In this document: positions 1-5,239 of the stretch, in pieces
Position numbering within the stretch: the first letter of the stretch is position 1
Layout: the number at the start of each line of letters is the position of its first letter
Assembly (NCBI GenBank): GCA_036263155.1
Contig: DATAHN010000046.1
Location: forward strand, 1 to 9,986
Reading direction: 5' to 3'
Length of the DNA: 9,986 nucleotides
From: DASUBN01 sp036263155
GTDB taxonomy: Bacteria > Pseudomonadota > Gammaproteobacteria > Natronospirales > REEB76
Notes under the pieces: model-generated
Database searches by the model: none
Told to the model about the DNA's origin: nothing
Seen by the model: only the letters and a program-made list of their open reading frames with translations
Translations under genes and position numbers: made by a program

Positions 1-664
1 TTTGGTGCACTTTGTCTGCAGCCAGACTGACGTCTGATCCAAGAGTGGCCTCATAGCCACCCAGGCCATTCGAATCAAATTCTTTTGCTATGGCTCCAGC
101 GGCAACTATCGCTGCTTTGAACTTTTTTTCGCGTGCCCGCAAAGCTCGAGTCGCAAACGCCAGTTCGACTACAAATGTGTCCTTCCGGCAATAGAGCGAG
201 AGATACCCGCCATTCGGCTCGAATATCACACTGAACTGGGTTTTCTTATCATCTTTAAGACGGCGCAACTCTTTAGGCAGTTGATCGGGAGAAATCGACT
301 CTTTTGGAACCTCCAAAATCTTATCGTCTTCAGGAGCATCGTTAGAGGGTACCAGTACCGCTAACATCCTGATGGCCAGATAGCGCGCTATAACACCGAA
401 AACTATTGCAAGGCCGGTTCCCCATATTGCGGCAGTCTTGTCGCCATGGGTGACGAGGACTACGGAAGTTATCGCTAAGCCGCAACCGACCAATGTCAGA
501 AGATCGATAAACGTCTGGCGCCAAGCCTGCAATTTGGAATACCCACCGCAATGTGGGCATTCCAGAGGCCTGTTATAACCAGAGTATCGACCATTCTCCC
601 CAAGCATAAAAACCGAACTGATCGGGAATACGTGCTTTTGGCAATGTGGACAATGAAGATTCAT
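1..664 (-). CDS. Zinc-ribbon, two-TM membrane protein of unknown function (3' end outside the window)
   Basis: An open frame runs uninterrupted from the ATG at 664 down to base 2 (221 codons) with no stop before the window edge, so the C-terminus is missing. The protein starts with a compact zinc-ribbon: CPHC at residues 5-8 and CPHC at 36-39. Two hydrophobic stretches follow (about 52-71 and 78-105), then a charged linker and a soluble C-terminal part with alternating beta-like segments. This suggests a membrane-anchored protein with a cytosolic N-terminal zinc knuckle. An alternative in-frame ATG lies 6 bases upstream at 670. I prefer 664 because a weak GGGG Shine-Dalgarno at 672-675 is then 7 bases away rather than 1. 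Codon use is A/T-tolerant (AAA, ATA, TTA, TCT are common), unlike every other gene here, suggesting recent acquisition. I do not recognise the family, and no function is assigned. That this is the real frame is well supported by the CxxC pairs, helix pattern and length. Confidence 0.72.
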   Translation of the reverse strand, partial: MNLHCPHCQKHVFPISSVFMLGENGRYSGYNRPLECPHCGGYSKLQAWRQTFIDLLTLVGCGLAITSVVLVTHGDKTAAIWGTGLAIVFGVIARYLAIRMLAVLVPSNDAPEDDKILEVPKESISPDQLPKELRRLKDDKKTQFSVIFEPNGGYLSLYCRKDTFVVELAFATRALRAREKKFKAAIVAAGAIAKEFDSNGLGGYEATLGSDVSLAADKVHQ

Positions 665-687
665 AGACATACCCCAGAGGATGTCTA
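664..687 (-). promoter_or_regulatory. Inverted repeat spanning the start region of the zinc-ribbon gene
   Basis: TAGACAT (664-670) and ATGTCTA (681-687) are perfect 7-bp inverted arms around a 10-base loop. In the minus-strand mRNA the loop would hold the only Shine-Dalgarno-like GGGG (672-675) and the second arm would hold the upstream ATG and abut the downstream one. It could be a translational control hairpin or a protein-binding operator. The repeat is seen directly; its role is inferred. Confidence 0.4.
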
Positions 688-727
688 CACATTAGCATCT
701 GACAGGATTCGAAACCCTAGTACGACT

Positions 728-1153
728 CTAGCGCGTCAGCTCCTTCAGTAGCCGCGTGATCTCGGGGCCGATGCGCTTGAGTTCGGTGCGGTGGGCCTCG
801 GTGAGCTTGTCGAGGATGGCGTGGCCCTTGGGGGTGAGGGAGATGTGCACGCGCCGCTGGTCCTGGCTGGATTGGTCGCGCCTCACGTAGCCGAGCTTCA
901 CGAGCCGCGTCACGAGTCCCACCGCGCTGTTGTGCCGCACCTGCAGGCGCGCCGCGAGCTGGCCCATGGAGGGCTGCTCCTGGCCCGGGTAGCCGCGCAC
1001 CGCCAGCATCACCTGGTGCTGCTGCGGAGTGAGGCCGAGTGAGTGGGCGATGTCCTCGCTGGTGCGCATGAACTTGCGTAGCGCGGCGCGGAACGCCGCG
1101 AGCGTGAGGTAATCCTCGTCGCTGACCTGGAAGTTCGAGGTGATGTCGTCCAT
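728..1153 (-). CDS. MarR-family transcriptional regulator
   Basis: A 141-residue protein, the usual MarR length. It has the expected all-helical dimerisation N-terminus, a winged helix-turn-helix around residues 62-82 (MGQLAARLQVRHNSAVGLV, the recognition helix being rich in N/S/V) and a wing at about 91-106 with the family-typical DQRRVHISLTPKG. C-terminal helices 112-140 complete the dimer interface. MarR proteins are homodimeric repressors that leave DNA when they bind small phenolic or other ligands or are oxidised; no cysteine is present, so a thiol redox switch is unlikely. The ATG at 1153 follows a GGGGA at about 1159-1163. The gene diverges from the CLC gene at 1234, and the 19-bp palindrome at 1172-1190 lies between them, so autoregulation plus repression of the CLC gene is the natural reading. 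No terminator is visible between its stop and the next minus-strand gene. The family call is firm, the ligand unknown. Confidence 0.93.
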   Translation of the reverse strand: MDDITSNFQVSDEDYLTLAAFRAALRKFMRTSEDIAHSLGLTPQQHQVMLAVRGYPGQEQPSMGQLAARLQVRHNSAVGLVTRLVKLGYVRRDQSSQDQRRVHISLTPKGHAILDKLTEAHRTELKRIGPEITRLLKELTR

Positions 1154-1169
1154 GTCGATCCCCGATTGT

Positions 1170-1175
1170 CTTATA
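1170..1175 (-). promoter_or_regulatory. Putative -10 box of the marR-type gene
   Basis: On the minus strand the sequence reads TATAAG, matching the sigma-70 -10 box at 5 of 6 positions, about 17 bases before the ATG at 1153. It gives a very short leader carrying the GGGGA site. No convincing -35 box is visible at 16-18 bp, as expected for a weak, autoregulated promoter. It overlaps the palindrome at 1172-1190. Confidence 0.35.
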
Positions 1176-1190
1176 TCGCAATGCGATATA
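1172..1190. promoter_or_regulatory. Perfect 19-bp palindrome, probable MarR operator
   Basis: TATATCGCAATGCGATATA has two perfect 8-bp arms around an AAT centre, a size and symmetry suited to a MarR dimer. It sits in the 80-bp gap between the divergent marR-type and CLC genes. It fills the spacer and the start of the -10 box of the putative plus-strand promoter and overlaps the putative minus-strand -10 (1170-1175), so a bound dimer would block both directions. Confidence 0.7.
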
Positions 1191-1233
1191 TTCTATGCGC
1201 CCTCCGAACCCAGTCAACCCGTCCGAGGATCCG

Positions 1234-3045
1234 ATGTCAGCCATGCACGCCCGCCCGCGTCGTACTTATCGGCCGGGACCCGACGGCCTGCGCCTGCTCC
1301 TCATGTCCTGCTTCGCCGGCGTCATCGGTCTCGTGGCCGGTCTCGCCGCCTACGCGCTCTACGCGCTGATCGCGCTCTGCAGCAACCTGGTGTTCTTCCA
1401 CAAGTTCTCGCTGGCGCTGCCCACCATCACCGAGAACCCGCTGGGCCTGTGGATCGTCGTGGTGCCGGCGCTGGGCGGGCTCATCGTCGGCATCATGGCC
1501 AAGTACGGCAGCTCCAAGATCCGTGGCCACGGTATCCCCGAGGCGATCGAGGCCATCATCGTCAACAAGAGCCGCATCGCGCCGCGGGTGGCGATCCTGA
1601 AGCCCCTCTCCGCCGCCGTCGCCATCGGCACCGGCGGGCCCTTCGGCGCGGAAGGCCCCATCATCCAGACCGGCGGCGCCTTGGGCTCCATCTTCGGCCA
1701 GACCCTGCACATGACCGCGGCCGAGCGGAAAGTGCTGCTGGGCTGCGGCGCCGCCGCCGGCATGGCGGCCACCTTCAGCACGCCCATCGCGGGCGTGATC
1801 TTCGCCATCGAGCTCCTGCTGTTCGAGTTCCGCTCCCGCTCCTTCATCCCGCTGGTGATCGCGACCACCCTCGCCACCACCGTGCACCTGGTGCTCATCG
1901 GTCCCGGCCCCATGTTCAGCGTCGGCGCGCCGCACTTCGACATCGCCCGCGGCCTGCTCTACTACCTCATCCTGGGCGTGCTCTGCGGGCTCATGGCCAC
2001 GCTCGTCAGCAAGGCGCTCTATTGGATCGAGGACCAGTTCGAGAAGCTGCCGTTCGATCAGATGTGGTGGCCGGCCCTGGGTGCGCTCGGTCTCGGCGTC
2101 ATCGGCTACTTCGTGCCGCGGGTGCTGGGCGTGGGCTACGGCACGCTGTCGGACATCCTCAACAACCACCTTACCCTCGGCCTCCTGCTCGCGATCCTGG
2201 TGTTCAAGACCGCGGCCATGCTCATCTCCCTGGGCTCCGGCACCTCCGGCGGCCTGCTCGCCCCCATGTTCATGGGCGGCGCGGCCCTCGGCGCCGTGTA
2301 CGCGCTGGCGGTGAACCAGCTCCTGCCGGGCGCGCACCTGGATCCCAGCGCCTACGCCCTCACCGGCATGGCGGCGGTGTTCGCCGCCGCTTCCCGCGCC
2401 ACCTTCGCGTTCATCATCTTCGCCTTCGAGATCACCCGCGACTACGACGCGGTGCTGCCGCTGATGCTGGTCTGCGTCATCGCCAACGCCGTGGCTCAGC
2501 TGTTCCTGCGCGAATCCATCATGACCGAGAAGCTCGCGCGCCGCGGCCTCAAGGTGCACCTGGAGTACGAAGTGGACGTGCTGCACCAGGTGCGGGTGGG
2601 CGAGGTCATGGACAAGCGGCCCACATCCCTGCCGGTGGACCTGCCGCTGGGCGAACTCGCCGCCCGCCTCGGCCGGCACGAGCCATCCGTGGCGCGCCAT
2701 GGCGCCTATCCGCTGCTGGACAAGGACGGCAAGCTCACGGGCATGGTCACCCGCGGCGACGTGTTCCGGGCGCTGGAAGCCGGCACCGACCCCGCGACGC
2801 CGCTGCACAAGCTCGGCGGCCGCAAGCTCGTGGTCGCCTATACCGACGAGACGCTGCATGAGGCCGCCGAACAGATGCTGCGCCACGGCATCGGCCGCCT
2901 GCCGGTGGTGGAGAGCCGCGATCCGGAACGCCTGGTGGGTTACCTGGACCGCGCGCCGATCCTGGAGGCGCGCCAGCGGCGCTTGAGCGAGGAGTCGGAG
3001 GTGGAGACCGGTTGGCTCGGCCGGCGCAGCCGCCGCCGCAAATGA
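1234..3045 (+). CDS. CLC-family chloride channel/transporter with C-terminal CBS pair
   Basis: A 603-residue inner-membrane protein that moves chloride or another anion. Residues ~20-445 form the CLC fold. Signatures are GHGIP (98-102), GAEGP with the gating glutamate E140 (E148 of E. coli ClcA), and GSGTSGG (334-340). Two CBS domains follow at about 453-515 and 525-583; in this family they bind nucleotides and tune gating. Aligned by eye to ClcA, three ion-pathway positions differ: S107 is H99, proton glutamate E203 is L194, and Y445 is M430. Loss of the proton glutamate is typical of channels rather than 2Cl-/H+ exchangers, so the mechanism is open. I chose ATG 1234 (GAGGA at 1225-1229) over the in-frame ATG at 1195, which lies at the promoter -10; ATG 1243 is another option. 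Divergent from the MarR gene and probably repressed by it. The family call is firm, transport mode uncertain. Confidence 0.95.
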   Translation: MSAMHARPRRTYRPGPDGLRLLLMSCFAGVIGLVAGLAAYALYALIALCSNLVFFHKFSLALPTITENPLGLWIVVVPALGGLIVGIMAKYGSSKIRGHGIPEAIEAIIVNKSRIAPRVAILKPLSAAVAIGTGGPFGAEGPIIQTGGALGSIFGQTLHMTAAERKVLLGCGAAAGMAATFSTPIAGVIFAIELLLFEFRSRSFIPLVIATTLATTVHLVLIGPGPMFSVGAPHFDIARGLLYYLILGVLCGLMATLVSKALYWIEDQFEKLPFDQMWWPALGALGLGVIGYFVPRVLGVGYGTLSDILNNHLTLGLLLAILVFKTAAMLISLGSGTSGGLLAPMFMGGAALGAVYALAVNQLLPGAHLDPSAYALTGMAAVFAAASRATFAFIIFAFEITRDYDAVLPLMLVCVIANAVAQLFLRESIMTEKLARRGLKVHLEYEVDVLHQVRVGEVMDKRPTSLPVDLPLGELAARLGRHEPSVARHGAYPLLDKDGKLTGMVTRGDVFRALEAGTDPATPLHKLGGRKLVVAYTDETLHEAAEQMLRHGIGRLPVVESRDPERLVGYLDRAPILEARQRRLSEESEVETGWLGRRSRRRK

Positions 3046-3071
3046 AAAAGCCCCGGGTCTAGCGACCTGGG
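3045..3071 (-). terminator. Secondary minus-strand terminator candidate
   Basis: Read on the minus strand, the 8-bp HP1 stem (3052-3071, one G-T pair, 4-base loop) is followed by GGGGCTTTTT. This has the form of a rho-independent terminator for transcription arriving from the M61 gene. On the plus strand there is no T-run, so the CLC message would read through into the hairpin cluster. It would back up the main terminator at 3161-3189. Confidence 0.4.
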
Positions 3072-3150
3072 TGAGCGGCGATAGCCGCGAACGGGCGTAC
3101 AGGGACGTGCGCCCAGGAGCCCTCCCGGCGAAGCTGGATGCGTAGCCGGG
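3052..3150 (+). ncRNA. Four-hairpin structured region; possible CsrA/RsmA-binding 3' UTR or small RNA
   Basis: Directly after the CLC stop the plus strand folds on paper into four successive hairpins. HP1 is CCCGGGTC/GACCTGGG (3052-3059/3064-3071, loop TAGC). HP2 is GCGGC/GCCGC (3075-3079/3084-3088). HP3 is GGGCGTAC/GTGCGCCC (3093-3100/3107-3114, loop AGGGAC). HP4 is CCCGGC/GCCGGG (3124-3129/3145-3150). HP3 presents GTACAGGGACGT (3097-3108), which matches the CsrA SELEX consensus RUACARGGAUGU at 11 of 12 positions, with the GGA in the loop as CsrA prefers. Further GGA motifs occur unpaired at 3116-3118 (AGGA) and in the HP4 loop (TGGAT, 3135-3139). The block ends at a strong terminator on the same strand. 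It may act as the 3' UTR of the CLC message, a processed sponge RNA, or simply a dispersed intergenic repeat. The pairing is seen; the role is inferred. Confidence 0.38.
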
Positions 3151-3160
3151 ACACAAAATA

Positions 3161-3189
3161 AAAAGCCCGGGATCACTCCCCGGGCTTTT
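3161..3189. terminator. Bidirectional rho-independent terminator between the convergent CLC and M61 genes
   Basis: AAAAGCCCGGG (3161-3171) and CCCGGGCTTTT (3179-3189) form a perfect 11-bp stem around a 7-base loop (ATCACTC). It has T-runs on both sides: CTTTTCTTCTCTT on plus and CTTTTTATTTT on minus. It lies 20 bases beyond the M61 stop codon and 116 bases beyond the CLC stop, and serves both convergent transcripts. Confidence 0.9.
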
Positions 3190-3208
3190 CTTCTCTTCAT
3201 GACTCGAC

Positions 3209-5098
3209 TCAGTGCGCCGCGATGATGGCGTCCAGCAGCGGCGCCTTGCCCGCCACCGGCGTCAGCACCGGGTACTTCAGGCCGCCGTGGTAGTCCACGT
3301 CGAAGCTTAGATAGGTGTCCTGCTGGCGTAGCAGCAGCCGCAGCGGCGTCTTCGAGCTCTTCGCCGCCGTGATGGCATCCTTCAGCACGTCCTTGTCCGC
3401 GTCGAATGCGCGGCCGTTCACCGCCACGAGCTTCATGCCGGGCCCGATGCCGGCCTTGAACGCCGGGCCGTCCCACAGCACGTCCTGCACCATGCCCTTG
3501 TCGTGTTCGCTGGCGTCGAGCTGCAGGCCGATGGAGAACATGAGGTTCTGCACCTTGCGCACCTTCTCGTAGGCCTTGAAGTACTCGCTCGGAGTATCGG
3601 TGTACGCGAGCGCGTAGCCGCCGCGCGCGATGCCGTCCAGCGGCGCCGCGGGCTGGGTGGTGTCGAGGCGCTCCCGCAGGAATGCAGCCCAGTCATACTC
3701 CTGCACGCCTTTCAGCGTGTTCACGACGTCGTCGAAAGTGTAGGGGTGCACCACGTAGCTGCCGTCATCCATGCCATAGAACGCATGGGCGAAATCATCC
3801 ATGGACTTGCGGCCGGCGGAGAGCTCCCTGAGCTTCGTGTCCACGTCCAGCCAGATCAGCTCTCCTTCCACGTAGAAGTCCTGCACCCGGCGCCAGTTCT
3901 GCCACTCGCGCGGCGCGTAGTAGAGGATCTGCGCCTCGTCGTTGGTGTCCTGCAGCGGCCGCCAGCTGCGGCCGGGGCGCTTGTCCATGGTGGCGGCGTC
4001 GAAGGCCAGGGTCTCCCGGTACTGTGTCGGGGTGATGCTGCCGCTGCGGGCGCTGAGCACGTTGCCGAAGTACTCCGTCAGGCCCTCGTATACCCACAGC
4101 AGGTCGTCCTGCATGGGCTGGCTGGTGAAGTCCGGCGTGGCGAGACCCGCCGGGCGGCGGAACTTGCCGTTCCAGGAGTGCACGTACTCGTGGGGCAGGA
4201 GGTGCGCGCCGACCAGCGTGGTCTCGGGCGTGGTGTAGAGGTCGCTCCAGCTCCGGTCGTCGCTGGACTGGTGGTGCTCCAGGCCGAAGTGGCCGGTGTT
4301 CTCCGAGAGCGTGAACAGGAAGTCGTAGTGGTCATAGTGGTGCGAACCGAACAGGATGTTGGCCTGCTTCACCAGGTTCACCATGGCCTCGGTCTGCTTG
4401 GGCGTGATGGCCAGGTCCTCGTCCGTGTCCGCCACCAGGTTCAGGTGCACCGGCACCTTGTCGCCCGGCGCGATGTCCACGCGCTTGAAGTGCAGGCCGG
4501 CGATGAGCGGCGAGTCCACCAGGTTCTCCAGGCTCACCGGCTTGAACCGTGCGCCGCCCGCGTCCTTCGACGCGGTGTCGAGCGCGGTGGCGTATTGCCA
4601 GCCTGCCGGCAGCTTCACGCTGGGCTGGAACTGGATGTCCTTGGCCGCGGCGCCGGCGGGGTACAGGAGCACCTGGTTCCATTCCAGGTCCGCGATGTCC
4701 GGCGTGGCCGAGACGCTCTGGCCGAAGTTGCCGCCATTGCTGGGCGAGAGGAAATCGAACGTCACGTCCAGGCTCGACACGCCCTGAGGCACCTCGAGAT
4801 GGATGGCGTACATCTCTTTCAGGTCACGGCGCCAGGCCAGCGGCTTGCCGCCCGCGGTGAGCTTGAGTCCTGCCAGGTTCTCCAGCGGACCGCTGGGCGA
4901 GTGCTCGCCCGGGATCCACTTGGGGTAATACAGCGTGAGAGGGCCCGGCTTCACCGGGATCACCTCGTGGCCGTGGAAGAGCTGGCGGACGGATTCCCTG
5001 AGGTCCACGTCCAAGGTGATGAGATCGGCGGCGCGGACCGGGCCGGCACTCAAGGCCAGGACCAGCAGGGATAAGGGGGCAAGGCGGGACTTCATCAT
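3209..5098 (-). CDS. Exported M61-family metallopeptidase with PDZ domain
   Basis: A 629-residue zinc peptidase of family M61 (glycyl aminopeptidase type, gluzincin clan MA), expected in the periplasm. Residues 1-23 are a Sec signal peptide (MMK, hydrophobic LAPLSLLVLALSAG, cleavage near VRA|AD). A beta-rich N-terminal domain precedes the catalytic core. The zinc motif is HEYVH at 303-307 within HEYVHSWNGKFRRP, with the third ligand E338 in YEGLTEY, 31 residues beyond the second histidine. A PDZ domain occupies about 519-605 (FSIGLQLD, then GPAFKAGIGPGMKLVAVNG). Catalytic residues are intact. Start choice: ATG 5098 has GGAGA 8 bases upstream (5107-5111) and leads straight into the signal peptide. 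The longer frame to 5209 would begin inside the likely -35 box. Family M61 enzymes release N-terminal glycine or alanine from peptides; the substrate here is not known. Downstream of, and in the same direction as, the acyltransferase-like gene, but 141 bp away with its own putative promoter. Confidence 0.93.
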   Translation of the reverse strand: MMKSRLAPLSLLVLALSAGPVRAADLITLDVDLRESVRQLFHGHEVIPVKPGPLTLYYPKWIPGEHSPSGPLENLAGLKLTAGGKPLAWRRDLKEMYAIHLEVPQGVSSLDVTFDFLSPSNGGNFGQSVSATPDIADLEWNQVLLYPAGAAAKDIQFQPSVKLPAGWQYATALDTASKDAGGARFKPVSLENLVDSPLIAGLHFKRVDIAPGDKVPVHLNLVADTDEDLAITPKQTEAMVNLVKQANILFGSHHYDHYDFLFTLSENTGHFGLEHHQSSDDRSWSDLYTTPETTLVGAHLLPHEYVHSWNGKFRRPAGLATPDFTSQPMQDDLLWVYEGLTEYFGNVLSARSGSITPTQYRETLAFDAATMDKRPGRSWRPLQDTNDEAQILYYAPREWQNWRRVQDFYVEGELIWLDVDTKLRELSAGRKSMDDFAHAFYGMDDGSYVVHPYTFDDVVNTLKGVQEYDWAAFLRERLDTTQPAAPLDGIARGGYALAYTDTPSEYFKAYEKVRKVQNLMFSIGLQLDASEHDKGMVQDVLWDGPAFKAGIGPGMKLVAVNGRAFDADKDVLKDAITAAKSSKTPLRLLLRQQDTYLSFDVDYHGGLKYPVLTPVAGKAPLLDAIIAAH

Positions 5099-5181
5099 GT
5101 GAGGCGTCTCCCCGTGGAAAGAGTCCTCACCGGCCCGGAACCTGTGCGCATCCATGGGCATCAGACGTGAGGGGCGCCCGG

Positions 5182-5218
5182 ATAGTACCACCCCCGCAAT
5201 CACCGGCAAATCTTGCCG
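5182..5218 (-). promoter_or_regulatory. Putative promoter of the M61 gene with overlapping palindrome
   Basis: On the minus strand TTGCCG (5209-5204) and TACTAT (5187-5182) are 16 bp apart, each matching the sigma-70 consensus at 4 of 6. Transcription would start near 5175, giving a leader of about 76 bases before the ATG at 5098. The -35 box is the right arm of a perfect palindrome CGGCAA-GAT-TTGCCG (5204-5218), which could be a repressor site. Confidence 0.4.
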
Positions 5219-5239
5219 TGCGTCTTCGCATCGCTTCGC

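Larger units (their letters stand above)
1166..1194 (+). promoter_or_regulatory. Putative sigma-70 promoter of the CLC gene
   Basis: TTGTCT (1166-1171) and TATTCT (1189-1194) are separated by 17 bp, each matching the consensus at 4 of 6 positions. Transcription would begin near 1201, after the in-frame ATG at 1195, which supports translation starting at 1234 instead. The operator palindrome occupies the spacer. Predicted by eye only. Confidence 0.45.

Noticed and set aside
342..560. 72-residue minus-strand frame in the A+T-richer block
   Set aside because: It lies in another frame inside the longer zinc-ribbon protein frame, which has CxxC pairs and helices and extends to the edge.
704..720. 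tRNA T-arm-like sequence around TTCGAA (possible integration remnant)
   Set aside because: The T-stem does not pair with a 7-base loop, no acceptor stem or CCA follows, and the 5' half would lie inside the MarR gene. TTCGAA is itself a palindrome that occurs by chance.
1140..2861. 573-residue frame on the same strand as the CLC gene, shifted
   Set aside because: Arg/His/Pro-rich out-of-frame reading that begins inside the MarR gene; no domain.
1237..3156. 639-residue open frame antisense to the CLC gene
   Set aside because: Low-complexity Gly/Ala/Arg/His/Glu-rich translation, typical of antisense frames in GC-rich DNA; the CLC frame explains the region fully.
3503..5074. 523-residue plus-strand frame opposite the M61 gene
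   Set aside because: No recognisable motif and biased composition; the opposite strand carries a complete M61 catalytic domain.
5099..5209. Upstream start (5209) extending the M61 protein by 37 residues
   Set aside because: It would begin inside the proposed -35 region, lacks a good ribosome-binding site and would bury the signal peptide; ATG 5098 has GGAGA at 8 bases.
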